A DNA stretch of 64,000 nt. Source: VRUE01 sp963837695. GTDB lineage: Bacteria > Actinomycetota > Thermoleophilia > Solirubrobacterales > 70-9. Of the stretch, positions 47,896 through 58,397 are shown one piece after another (the first letter of the stretch is position 1; the number at the start of each line of letters is the position of its first letter). The notes beneath the pieces were generated by a model. The model worked only from the letters and a program-made list of their open reading frames with translations, was not told the DNA's origin and made no database searches. The stretch spans positions 1,488,001 to 1,552,000 of the forward strand of contig CAWINZ010000005.1 of assembly GCA_963837695.1 (NCBI GenBank), read 5' to 3'. A program made the translations under genes and the position numbers.

Positions 47896-48501
47896 TCAGC
47901 GTCTCTGCCACGCCCGTTCCGTCTGCCGCGTCAGCGCCGGGTAGACGATCAGGTGTCGGAATGGCTTGATCAGCGCCATGTATCCCTTGCCAAACATGCC
48001 GCGGGGCTTGACGTAGACGGCCATCTGCCCCTCGTAGCGGCCGTCGTCCTGTTCGACCCATGCCAGGTGCATCGCCGCGTGGACGGTCCGGTTCGACAGC
48101 TCGGCGGCGAACTCGTTGTCGGTGCGGTAGAGGGGGACGAAGGGCAGCGAGCCGAAGTCCATGCCCGCCGCCGTGCCGCGCAGGTCGTCCGGCAGACGCT
48201 CGGCGAGCGAGGTTTCGCTGGTGCCCGGGATCGGCAGCTTCGCCGCGTCGCCGCCGGCGGTTTCCGCGATGCCGCCGAGGTCGAGCAGCTTGCCGAGCCG
48301 GTCGCGGACCCGCCAGAGGACGCGGGTGGGGAGGGAGCCCGAGCCGGCGGGGTTGGATCTGGCCATCAGCTTCAGCAGCGCCGGGAAGTCATCGGGGCCA
48401 CCCGGCGTCGGTAGCGCCCAGACGTCCTCGACGATGAAGTCCGGCGCGATTTCGCGGATTCTCCAGGGTCGGGATTCGTGGGCCGAGTTCGGGAGTCGCA
48501 T
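47896..48501 (-). CDS. DUF2867 family protein
   Basis: 201 residues, with the DUF2867 block VYVKPRGMFGKGYMALIKPFRHLIVYPALTR near the C-terminus. The fold is alpha/beta and ligand-binding; function is unknown. Lies downstream of the AT-rich segment and seven bases after a DksA-like gene. Confidence 0.82.
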   Translation of the reverse strand: MRLPNSAHESRPWRIREIAPDFIVEDVWALPTPGGPDDFPALLKLMARSNPAGSGSLPTRVLWRVRDRLGKLLDLGGIAETAGGDAAKLPIPGTSETSLAERLPDDLRGTAAGMDFGSLPFVPLYRTDNEFAAELSNRTVHAAMHLAWVEQDDGRYEGQMAVYVKPRGMFGKGYMALIKPFRHLIVYPALTRQTERAWQRR

Positions 48502-48507
48502 GCCCGG

Positions 48508-48846
48508 CTACTCTCGCGGGCCGGGCTCCTGCTCGTCCACCGTGAGCTCGGCGGTCGGGACGGCCTCGAGGCGTGCGTCGGGAATCGGGTCGCCGCTGCG
48601 GACCGAGAGCCCGTAGGTGCCGGCGGCGAGGCGGGCCTCGGCCCGCTCGACCGCGGCGAGCCGCTCCTTCAGGTCCTGGGAGCGGCCGGCGTCGAGCTCG
48701 TCCTGGTAGAGGCTCTCCGAGTTGAGGTCGCCAGGCTCGACTCGTTCGTCCCCCTCTTCGGGGCCTTCCGCCTCGATTTTGGCGAGCTCCTGCTCGACCT
48801 CCGCCCGCTCGGCGGCGAGAAGCTCTTTGGCGCGGTTGGAGTCCAC
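48508..48846 (-). CDS. DksA/TraR-like protein lacking the zinc finger
   Basis: 112 residues from GTG 48846 (MDSNRAKELLAAERAEVEQEL). The N-terminal coiled coil, which reaches the RNA polymerase active site, is intact, with the acidic tip region EGPEEGDERVEPGDLNSES. The zinc-finger part is kept only as GTYGLSVRSGDPIPDARLEAVP: cysteines at the expected positions are replaced (VRSG for a Cys-containing motif). It may modulate transcription without zinc. A longer start at 48900 adds a Cys-rich N-terminus but does not match the family. Confidence 0.75.
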   Translation of the reverse strand: MDSNRAKELLAAERAEVEQELAKIEAEGPEEGDERVEPGDLNSESLYQDELDAGRSQDLKERLAAVERAEARLAAGTYGLSVRSGDPIPDARLEAVPTAELTVDEQEPGPRE

Positions 48847-48945
48847 GGCGCACACCGTACAGGCCTCATCCCCCGGCGCGGCTGGACCCGGCGCGGGCAT
48901 GGCGCTATTCTCTTCTGAGACTAACTACAGAAATTGGACTTAGAC

Positions 48946-51217
<2,272 letters not shown>

Positions 51218-51237
<20 letters not shown>

Positions 51238-51535
51238 CTGCGCGCCGGTCCCACCCGAGCTGCGGGCGGTGGCAAGCCTGCTCGAGCGCCGCTGGACGCT
51301 GGCGACGATCTACGCCAGCGCCAGCGGCGCCGTCCGCTTCAACGAGTTCCGCCAATCGCTCCCCGGCGTCTCGCCGACGACCCTCTCAGACCGGCTCGAG
51401 CAGCTCGAGGCCGAGCAGATCATCGAGCGCCGCCTGGTGCCGGGTCGCCCACCGCACACCGAGTACCGCCTGACCCCCCGAGGCAAGCGCCTCGCGGGGT
51501 TAGTGGCCGGCCTGCTGGACGCCGGTCAGCGCTAG
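51218..51535 (+). CDS. HxlR-family transcriptional regulator
   Basis: 105 residues. The winged helix (RRWTLATIYASASGAVRFNEF, PGVSPTTLSDRLEQLEAEQIIERR) is standard, and an N-terminal Cys pair (RCRSCAP) matches redox- or thiol-sensing HxlR members. It overlaps lon by 20 bases on the same strand. Confidence 0.83.
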
Positions 51536-51539
51536 TCAC

Positions 51540-51589
51540 GCATATTGAAGCTTTGTAGGCCCTATAGGGGGCACAAAGCTTCAATATGC
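51540..51589. repeat. Perfect 17-bp palindromic hairpin, copy 3 of the family
   Basis: GCATATTGAAGCTTTGT (51540-51556) pairs perfectly with ACAAAGCTTCAATATGC (51573-51589), with CCCTATAGGG in the loop. The layout (outer arms, AAAG-type inner arms, C-run/G-run centre) parallels the elements at 3655 and 60087, though the outer sequence differs. It has no T-tract and lies between two same-strand genes. Confidence 0.6.
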
Positions 51590-51604
51590 AGCTGGCGCAG
51601 TACT

Positions 51605-51628
51605 ATTGACACCTTATGCGGTGTCAAT
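51605..51628 (+). promoter_or_regulatory. Inverted repeat over the Xre start codon
   Basis: ATTGACACC-TTATGC-GGTGTCAAT: perfect 9-bp arms. The ATG used here (51616) lies inside the spacer and a TTGACA hexamer is in the left arm, so a bound protein would block both promoter and start codon. Typical of antitoxin autoregulation. Confidence 0.68.
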
Positions 51629-51993
51629 CTAGCTTGAACGTCGGGGATGCCCTCCGCGAAGCACGCGAGCAGCAGGGGCTCAGCCAGCGCCGCCTCGCGT
51701 TGCGCGCGGGGACCAGCCAGGACGCGATCAGCCGGATCGAGCGTGGGGTCGAGGCGCCCACGCTGGAGCGTTTCGCCCAGCTCTTGCTGGCACTGGGTCG
51801 CCGTCCGGTGCTCAGCGTTGAGCCGCTCGAGGGTCCGGTGCCGGAGCCGGAGCTTGCGGCGTCCGGTGCGATGTCTCCCAGTGAGCGCCTGCGTGAGGCA
51901 TCGAGCTGGAATCGGATGGCGGCGCAGCTCTCCGCCACCGGGGAGCAGGCACGAAGCGAAGACCACCCGGCCACCGTCAGGCGTGAGCGATGA
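51616..51993 (+). CDS. Xre-family antitoxin of a nucleotidyltransferase pair
   Basis: 125 residues. HTH: GDALREAREQQGLSQRRLALRAGTSQDAISRIERG. C-terminal helices (SPSERLREASSWNRMAAQLSATG) probably bind the partner. It overlaps the nucleotidyltransferase gene by four bases. If the downstream TTG at 51634 is the true start, the operator repeat is entirely upstream. Confidence 0.78.
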   Translation: MRCQSSLNVGDALREAREQQGLSQRRLALRAGTSQDAISRIERGVEAPTLERFAQLLLALGRRPVLSVEPLEGPVPEPELAASGAMSPSERLREASSWNRMAAQLSATGEQARSEDHPATVRRER

Positions 51994-52520
51994 GCGAAGA
52001 GGGCGAAGTGGGGGCGGGGCGTCCGCTCGATATCGGCAAGTTGATTGCCGTCCTTGCTGACCACGATGTCGATTACGTCGTGATCGGCGGGGTGGCCACC
52101 CAGGTCCACGGGCACCGGCGCACGACGATGGATCTCGACCTGACGCCCGATCCAGATCCCGAGAACCTACGCCGCCTGAGTGCAGCATTGGCCGAGCTCG
52201 AGGCGCGTCCCGCGGACGGCGGACCAGGAGAAGGAGAAGGAGAGATCTCGGTCGTCGATCCGGAGCGACTTGCCATCGCCGCGATCGTCCCGCCCTTGCA
52301 CACGCGGCACGGTCAGATCCACATCCTCAAGGACCCAAAGGGAGCGCGCCCCTTCGATGAGATGCGGGAGCGGGCCCTGCTGGTTGACCTTGACGGCAAC
52401 GACATTGCGATCGTCTCGCTGGACGACCTGATCCGGATGAAGCGCGCAGCCGGGCGGCCGCGCGACCTGGACGACATCGCGACCCTCACCGAGGTCGAGC
52501 GGCAGCGACGAACCTCTTAG
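51990..52520 (+). CDS. Nucleotidyltransferase-like toxin (AbiEii/MenT-type)
   Basis: 176 residues. The nucleotidyltransferase signature is GGVATQVHGHRRTTMDLDLTP with paired Asp residues, and SLDDLIRMKRAAGRPRDLDDI is a typical C-terminal Lys/Asp region. Enzymes of this kind modify tRNA or other RNA ends when freed from the antitoxin. It ends on the stop of amt, transcribed in the other direction. Confidence 0.75.
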   Translation: MSEEGEVGAGRPLDIGKLIAVLADHDVDYVVIGGVATQVHGHRRTTMDLDLTPDPDPENLRRLSAALAELEARPADGGPGEGEGEISVVDPERLAIAAIVPPLHTRHGQIHILKDPKGARPFDEMRERALLVDLDGNDIAIVSLDDLIRMKRAAGRPRDLDDIATLTEVERQRRTS

Positions 52521-53824
52521 GTCGCGTCGGCGACCGGCAGCTCTGCCTCGATGCCGGACTCGGGGGTGATCAGGATCGCTCCCTCGCCGGTGACGTAGGC
52601 CTCCTCGCCGTGCTGGATCACGTCCATGCCGATCGCCTCCTGGCGTTCACTGGCCCGCAGGGGCATCGCCAGGCCGATCAGCTTGAGCAGGACGAAGGTC
52701 GCCGTGAAGGCGTAGGCCGGTGCCGCCAGCCCGGCCAGCGCCTGGTCGCCGAGCTGGGCCGCGTTGCCGTAGAGGAGGCCGTCGGAGACGCCGTTCCAGG
52801 CAAACGAGGCGAAGAAGCCGATGAAGAGGATGCCGAAGAACCCCGCCATCCCGTGGGCGGCGAGGACGTCGAGGGTCTCGTCGACCCGGGTCCGCGTCCG
52901 CCAGACGATGATCGCGTAGCTGGGCAGCGCCGCGAGGGCGCCGAGGGCCATCGCCCAGCCGGGGCTGATGAAGCCGCCCGCCGGGGTGATCGCGACGCAG
53001 CCGACGACGATCGCCGTCGCTGCGCCAATTGCCGTCACCTTGCGGCCGCGGATCAGGTCGAGGGTGAACCAGACGACGAGCGTGCAGGCCGGGCAGAGCA
53101 GGGTGTTGGTGAAGGCGAGCACGCTGGCGTTGCCGGTCGAGAAGCCGCTGCCGCCGTTGAAGCCGAACCAGCCGAACCAGAGCAGGCCGGCGCCGAGCAG
53201 CACGTACATCGCGTTGTGGGGGAGGAGGGCCTGGCGCCCGTAGTCCTTGCGGGCGCCGACCACGAGCGCCGCCGCCAGGGCGGAGAAGCCCGAGCCCATC
53301 TCGACCGGGACGCCGCCGGCGAAGTCGAGCGTGCCGCCGGCCTGCAGCCAGCCGCCGCCGAAGGCCCAGTGGGCGAGCACGGCGTAGACGAGCACCGACC
53401 AGAGCGCGGCGAAGACGAGGAACGCGCCGAACCGCATCCGCTCGACGACCGCGCCGGAGACGAGCGCGACGGTGATGATGCAGAAGGTCGCCTGGAAGGC
53501 CATGAAGACCAGCTCGGGGATCGCCGTTCCGGCCCGCGGCGCGAAGTCGACGCCGTTGAGGAAGGCGTTGCCGAGGCCGCCGACGATGCTGCCGTCGCCG
53601 TCGAAGGCGATCGAGTAGCCGACCGCCGCCCAGGTGACGGTGGCGACGGCGATCGCGGCGACGCACATCATGAAGGTGTTGAGCGTGTTCTTCGAGCGCA
53701 CCAGGCCGGCGTAGAAGAGGCCCAGGGCCGGGGTCATCATCAGGACCAGCGCCGTGGCGACCAGCATCCAGGCGGTGTCGCCGCTGTCGATCCGTGCGAC
53801 CGCGCTGAGGATCGGCGCGCTCAC
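52517..53824 (-). CDS. amt: Ammonium transporter
   Basis: 435 residues with eleven helices. Family signatures DFAGGVPVEMGSGFSALAAAL and the paired-His region (ASGFSALA...HNAMYVLLGAGLLWFGW) are present. It transports ammonia/methylamine across the membrane. The P-II gene precedes it and overlaps by four bases, so this is a glnK-amt operon. Confidence 0.95.
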   Translation of the reverse strand: MSAPILSAVARIDSGDTAWMLVATALVLMMTPALGLFYAGLVRSKNTLNTFMMCVAAIAVATVTWAAVGYSIAFDGDGSIVGGLGNAFLNGVDFAPRAGTAIPELVFMAFQATFCIITVALVSGAVVERMRFGAFLVFAALWSVLVYAVLAHWAFGGGWLQAGGTLDFAGGVPVEMGSGFSALAAALVVGARKDYGRQALLPHNAMYVLLGAGLLWFGWFGFNGGSGFSTGNASVLAFTNTLLCPACTLVVWFTLDLIRGRKVTAIGAATAIVVGCVAITPAGGFISPGWAMALGALAALPSYAIIVWRTRTRVDETLDVLAAHGMAGFFGILFIGFFASFAWNGVSDGLLYGNAAQLGDQALAGLAAPAYAFTATFVLLKLIGLAMPLRASERQEAIGMDVIQHGEEAYVTGEGAILITPESGIEAELPVADAT

Positions 53825-54177
53825 TGCTTGTCCACCGGGGTGACGGCGCCCATGTCGGTATCGCCGGTGCGGATGCGAACCGCCTGCTCGAGCGGCACGA
53901 CGAAGATCTTGCCGTCGCCGACTTCGCCGGTGCGGGCGCCCTCGCAGAGCGCATCGACGGTCGCGTCGACGAACTCGTCCGAGACGGCGATCTCGAGGCG
54001 GACCTTCTCGGAGAGCCCCATCTGCACGGTGGTGCCGCGGTAGGTCTCGACCCGCTCCAGCTCACCCCCGTGGCCCTGGACTCGACTCATCGAGACCCCG
54101 CGCACGTCAGCTCGGTAAAGCGCCTCCAACACGTCGTTCGCCTTCTCCGGGCGCACGATGCCGATCACCAGCTTCAC
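53821..54177 (-). CDS. glnK: P-II nitrogen regulator (GlnK/GlnB)
   Basis: 118 residues starting GTG 54177 (MKLVIGIVRPEKANDVLEALY). The T-loop and the C-terminal GARTGEVGDGKIFVVPLEQAVRIRTG are typical. At the position of the uridylylated or adenylylated Tyr51 this protein has Val51 (YRGTTVQMG), so classical T-loop modification by GlnD is not possible. Regulation may rely on effector binding alone. It directly precedes amt, which the protein probably gates. Confidence 0.93.
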   Translation of the reverse strand: MKLVIGIVRPEKANDVLEALYRADVRGVSMSRVQGHGGELERVETYRGTTVQMGLSEKVRLEIAVSDEFVDATVDALCEGARTGEVGDGKIFVVPLEQAVRIRTGDTDMGAVTPVDKQ

Positions 54178-54255
54178 GATTCTCCCCTTCCCAGTTGCCG
54201 GGCAACACCCGGGCAAACCCTATCCGGGACTTCACGCTGCCCGTCGGCTGACCGT

Positions 54256-55020
54256 TCAGCTTTTCTGTGCGGTCGGGCGGATCAGGATCTCGTTGACGCA
54301 GGCGTACCAGGGGCGGGTGACCGCGAAGGCGATCGCCTCGGCGATGTCGGTGGCCTCGAGTATGTGGGTGCCGGCAAAGCGTTCCCTCACCTGCTCCTTG
54401 ACGCCGTCGCGGAGGTGGTCGGTGAGCTCGGTGTCGACGGCCCCGGGCTCGATCAGCGTCGAGCGGACCTTGCGATCGGCGAACTCCTGGCGGAAGGACT
54501 CGCTGAAGGCGCCGATGCCGTGCTTGGTCAGGTTGTAGACGCCGGAGCCGGCGCGGGCGACACGGCCGGCGACGGAGCTGATGTTGACCACGTCGGCGCA
54601 GCCCCGCTCGGATTCCTCGGCGGCGGAGAGAAGGTGGGGAAGGGCAGCGTGGGTGGTGTTGATCAAGCCCTTGAGGTTGAGGTCGATCATGCGGTCCCAT
54701 TCCTCGGTGGGCGCATCCTCGATCGGGCCGAGCAGCATCACGCCGGCGTTGTTGACGACGATGTCGAGGCCGCCGAGCTCATCGACGGTGCGGTCAACGG
54801 CGGCGATCGCCTGCGCCTGATCGGCGATGTCGGCCTGGATCGCCAGGGCGGTGTGACCCTTGCCGCCGATCTCAGACGCGAGGCGCTCCAGGCGCTCCAG
54901 GCGACGTGCGCTCACGGCGACCTTCGCCCCCTTGTCCGCCAAGGCGCGCGCGGCCGCCTCCCCGATGCCGCTGCTGGCACCCGTGATCAGGGCGACGGTT
55001 CCGTCAAGTGGGCTCGTCAT
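54256..55020 (-). CDS. Short-chain dehydrogenase/reductase
   Basis: 254 residues. ALITGASSGIGEAAARALA is the cofactor motif, NNAGVMLL the second, and YNLTKHGIGAFSESFRQEF carries the catalytic Tyr-Lys. It resembles clavaldehyde/serine dehydrogenase-type SDRs of unknown substrate. 79 bases upstream of glnK on the same strand. Confidence 0.88.
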   Translation of the reverse strand: MTSPLDGTVALITGASSGIGEAAARALADKGAKVAVSARRLERLERLASEIGGKGHTALAIQADIADQAQAIAAVDRTVDELGGLDIVVNNAGVMLLGPIEDAPTEEWDRMIDLNLKGLINTTHAALPHLLSAAEESERGCADVVNISSVAGRVARAGSGVYNLTKHGIGAFSESFRQEFADRKVRSTLIEPGAVDTELTDHLRDGVKEQVRERFAGTHILEATDIAEAIAFAVTRPWYACVNEILIRPTAQKS

Positions 55021-55038
55021 CGCATCTCCCTCGACACC

Positions 55039-57171
55039 CTAGGCTACCTCGGAGAATCCGAAGCGCTTCTGGAAGCGGCGCAGCGGCGCCGGGGCCCACC
55101 AGTTCCAGTCGCCGAAGAGGCGCATCAGCGCCGGCACGAGCAGCGCCCGGACGAGCGTCGTGTCGATCAGCACGGCCGCTGCGTAGCCGATGCCGGCCTC
55201 CTTCATGAAGAAGATCGAGCTGGTGGTGAAGGCGAGGAAGACCGCGGCGAGGCAGATCCCGGCGGCCGTGATCACCCTGCCGGTGCGGGCGATTCCGCGG
55301 GCGACGGCCTCCTCGTTGGGCAGGCCGGAGTCGTGCAGCTCCTTGATCCGAGCCAGGACGAGGACGGCGTAGTCGGTCGAGAGGCCGAAGATGACCGCGA
55401 ACATCACAACCAGGGTCGAGGTCTCCATCCCCTTGGGGCCGGAATAGCCGAGCGGCCCGTCGAGCAGTCCCCACTGGAACGCCGCGACGATCACCCCGAG
55501 CGTCCCCGCCAGGGTGAGCAGGTTCATCAGCAGCGTCTTCAGCGGCAGCACCACGGAGCCGGTCAGCATGAACAGCAGGATCAGCGTGGTGAGGGCGATC
55601 ACGCCGATGACGAGGGGCAGGTTGTGGGCCAGGCTCTGCTTCAGGTCGAGGAATTCGGCGGTGAAGCCGGCGACCAGCATCGGGGCCGGGCCCGTCATCG
55701 CGCGAATCGTCCGCACGGCGTTTTGGGTTTCGTCGGTGAGCGCATGGTCGGCCGTCCCGCGCAGGCCGAAGTTGGCCAGTGCCAGGCCCGGGGAGACGCG
55801 CTGGAAGGGCGAGGGCCCGCCGATTCCCTTGACCGCTGCGATCCGCCTCGACAGGCGATGGAGCTGCGCGTCGCCGGCCGGGCCGTCGACGAGGACCGAG
55901 ACCGGGGTGCTGAGCGTCGCCGGGTAGTCGCGATCGACAGTCACCACGACCGCGCGCGAGGGCTTGCCGGCGGGGACGCTGTCGGTCCCTGGAATGGTCA
56001 ATTTGACCCCCAGCATCGGGGCGGCGAGGAGAAGCAGGAGCGCGGCGCTCGCCAGAGCCACGCTGACCGGGTGGCGCATCACGCCGCGCGCCAGTCGGTA
56101 CCAGCCCCCGGACTCGTCGGAGACGGCCGGGCCGCGGCGCAGGGAGAGGGCGTTGACCCGCTCGCCCAAAAGGGCGAGCAGCGAGGGCACGATCAGCAGG
56201 GCGCCGAAGGCGGCGAAGATGGCGACGATCGCGCCGCCGGCGCCCAACGAGTAGAGGAAACGCTGGGGCAGAAGGGTGATCGCGGCCATGGCTGAGGCGA
56301 CCGTGAGGCCGGAGAAGATCACCGTGCGCCCGGCGGACTCGACCAGGCGGCGGTGCGACTCGCGGCTCGGGCCGTCGCGCTCCAGCTCCTCGCGGTAGCG
56401 GGTGACGAGCAGCAGGCCGTAGTCGACGGCCAGTCCGAGGCCCATCGCGGTGGTGATGTTGAGAGCGAAGACGGAGGTGGCGACGAACTTCGACATCACC
56501 AGCAGGGCGAGGAAGGTGCCGCCGACCGAGACCATCCCGACCAGCAGCGGGATCGACGCGGCGACCACCCCCCGGAAGACGATCAGCAGCAGCAAGAACA
56601 GCAGCGGGAAGGCGATCAGCTCCGCCTTCACCAGGTCGGAATGGACGGTGTCGTTGACCTCGTTGAAGCCGGCGGCGAGGCCGCCGACGGTCACGTCGTA
56701 CTTCCCCGACGCCAGTCGTTCCGATGCCTCATCAGCGCCGTGGGAGAGGACCTGGACGTCGTCGCTGGAGAAGTAGGCGGCGAGCAGGAGGGAGCTCCGG
56801 TCAGGGGCGATCAACTGCGGCGAGCCTCCGGCGAGCGGGTTTTCGGTGCGGGCGACGCCATCGAGCGAGCGCAGCCCGGCGGTCAGCCGCCGCGCTTCCC
56901 TGCGCAAGCTTGGAGAGTGGAGTCGCAGCGGTGACCCGTCGCCCGCGGAGGACCGGACCCGCACGATGATCGCCGGCTGGCTCTCGCTGCCGGACTTTTC
57001 GATCAGCAGGCTCTGCGCCCGCGCGCTCTCGGTCGCCGGGTCGCTGAAGCCGGCCGCCTTGAGATGCTGCTCGACGTTCTTGGTGAGGCCGAAGGCGAGG
57101 ACGGTGAAGATGCCGACCGCGAGGAGGACCTTCTTCGGGTGCTTCCAGGTCAGGTCGGCGATCCAGGTCAA
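55039..57171 (-). CDS. MMPL family RND transporter
   Basis: 710 residues with the doubled RND layout: about 12 helices and two large periplasmic loops. The proton-relay motifs GLAVDYGLLLVTRYREEL and GLSTDYAVLVLARIKELH carry the conserved Asp-Tyr pair. MMPL proteins export lipids or drugs in actinobacteria. Nineteen bases downstream of the SDR gene. Confidence 0.9.
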   Translation of the reverse strand: MTWIADLTWKHPKKVLLAVGIFTVLAFGLTKNVEQHLKAAGFSDPATESARAQSLLIEKSGSESQPAIIVRVRSSAGDGSPLRLHSPSLRREARRLTAGLRSLDGVARTENPLAGGSPQLIAPDRSSLLLAAYFSSDDVQVLSHGADEASERLASGKYDVTVGGLAAGFNEVNDTVHSDLVKAELIAFPLLFLLLLIVFRGVVAASIPLLVGMVSVGGTFLALLVMSKFVATSVFALNITTAMGLGLAVDYGLLLVTRYREELERDGPSRESHRRLVESAGRTVIFSGLTVASAMAAITLLPQRFLYSLGAGGAIVAIFAAFGALLIVPSLLALLGERVNALSLRRGPAVSDESGGWYRLARGVMRHPVSVALASAALLLLLAAPMLGVKLTIPGTDSVPAGKPSRAVVVTVDRDYPATLSTPVSVLVDGPAGDAQLHRLSRRIAAVKGIGGPSPFQRVSPGLALANFGLRGTADHALTDETQNAVRTIRAMTGPAPMLVAGFTAEFLDLKQSLAHNLPLVIGVIALTTLILLFMLTGSVVLPLKTLLMNLLTLAGTLGVIVAAFQWGLLDGPLGYSGPKGMETSTLVVMFAVIFGLSTDYAVLVLARIKELHDSGLPNEEAVARGIARTGRVITAAGICLAAVFLAFTTSSIFFMKEAGIGYAAAVLIDTTLVRALLVPALMRLFGDWNWWAPAPLRRFQKRFGFSEVA

Positions 57172-57246
57172 GGCAAGGCCAGAGCCTCTAGCTCAGCGGG
57201 CGGCCGGACCGTGACGTCGGTCACCCTGTCGGGTCTGAGTCGGCCT

Positions 57247-57480
57247 TCAGCGCTCGTAGAGCTTGACGACCCGGACCGCGCCGTCGGGAGCGGCGTCGAC
57301 GCAGAGGTTGCAGAGAACGCACTCGTCGAGGTTCTTGGCGACGATCTCGACGCCCGAGTCGGAAGCGGCGAAGATGTCCACGGGGCAGACTTCGGCGAGC
57401 TTCTTGGCAAGCTCGGCGTCGCCGGCGATCGAGGCGTCGACCTCGACGTCGATGAAGACCTTGTCCAGCGCCTCGGCCAT
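57247..57480 (-). CDS. Ferredoxin-like [4Fe-4S] protein
   Basis: 77 residues. Cluster ligands are the Cys in CPVDIFAASDSG and the three of CVLCNLCVDAAPDG, enough for one [4Fe-4S] cluster; a second cluster is not formed. No signal sequence. It overlaps the sucD end by one base, so it is co-translated with SucCD, suggesting an electron-linked step with that enzyme. Confidence 0.82.
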   Translation of the reverse strand: MAEALDKVFIDVEVDASIAGDAELAKKLAEVCPVDIFAASDSGVEIVAKNLDECVLCNLCVDAAPDGAVRVVKLYER

Positions 57481-58397
57481 CAGACCGCCGCCCCCAGCTT
57501 CTGCTTGACCGCGTCGGGGATCTCGTCGATCCGCTCGACGACGCGGATTCCGGCCGCTTCGAGGCGGGCGATCTTCTCGGTCGCCGTGTCCTCAACGCCC
57601 TCGACGATGGTCCCGGCGTGGCCGAAGCTCATCCCCTTCATCTCCTCGTCGTCCATGAACTTGCCGGCCATGAAGGCGACGATCGGCAGGCGGCTGTCGT
57701 TCTCCTTGACCCAGGCGGAGAGCTGCGCCTCCATGCGGCCACCCGGCTCGGTGTAGATCACGATCGCCTGCGTCTGCTCGTCGGCCTCGAAGTAGGGCAT
57801 CAGCTCGGCGTAGGTCGAGCCGATGATCGCGTCGCCGCCGATCGAGACGGCGGTGGAGACGCCGAGGCCGGCCTGGGTCAGCGAGGAGGAGATCTCGGTG
57901 GTCATCCCGCCGGAGCGGCTCATCACGCCGACCGGGCCGGGGGCGTAGGCCTTGGCGGCGTCTTTGGCGGGGCCGCCGATGCCGCCCATCTTGCAGACCT
58001 CGGGGACGATCAGGCCGAGGCAGTTGGGGCCGATGATCCGGGCGCCGTGCATGTCGGCCAGCTCGACCATCTGGGCGACGTCGCGGCGCGGGATGCGCTC
58101 GGTGACGATCACGATCAGCTTGATCCCGTTGAGGATCGCCTCGAAGACGGCGTCCTTGGTGAAGGCGGGGGGGACGGTGACGACCGAGCCGTCGATCGGG
58201 CCGCCGTAGTTCTCGACCGCCTGGGCGACCGTGTCGAAGACGGGCACGCCGTGTACCTCGCGGCCCTTGCGGCCCGGGGTGACGCCGCCGACGACCTTGG
58301 AGCCGTAGTCGAGGCACTCGCGGGTCAGGTTGACCGCCTCGCGCCCGGTGATGCCCTGGACGATGAAGGTCGTGTCCTTGTTGAGCAGAATGCTCAC
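57480..58397 (-). CDS. sucD: Succinate-CoA ligase alpha subunit
   Basis: 305 residues from GTG 58397. CoA-binding Rossmann segment at the N-terminus, phospho-His260 in EEMKGMSFGHAGTIVEG, and EPGGRMEAQ. Substrate-level phosphorylation: succinyl-CoA + ADP to succinate + ATP. Overlaps sucC by four bases. Confidence 0.94.
   Translation of the reverse strand: MSILLNKDTTFIVQGITGREAVNLTRECLDYGSKVVGGVTPGRKGREVHGVPVFDTVAQAVENYGGPIDGSVVTVPPAFTKDAVFEAILNGIKLIVIVTERIPRRDVAQMVELADMHGARIIGPNCLGLIVPEVCKMGGIGGPAKDAAKAYAPGPVGVMSRSGGMTTEISSSLTQAGLGVSTAVSIGGDAIIGSTYAELMPYFEADEQTQAIVIYTEPGGRMEAQLSAWVKENDSRLPIVAFMAGKFMDDEEMKGMSFGHAGTIVEGVEDTATEKIARLEAAGIRVVERIDEIPDAVKQKLGAAV

Noticed and set aside
51557..51572. 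Rho-independent terminator after HxlR
   Set aside because: The hairpin is perfect but lacks a T-tract and resembles the dispersed palindrome family more closely.
54070..56295. Plus-strand frame over the SDR and MMPL genes
   Set aside because: Antisense shadow; the minus-strand proteins have clear SDR and RND signatures.
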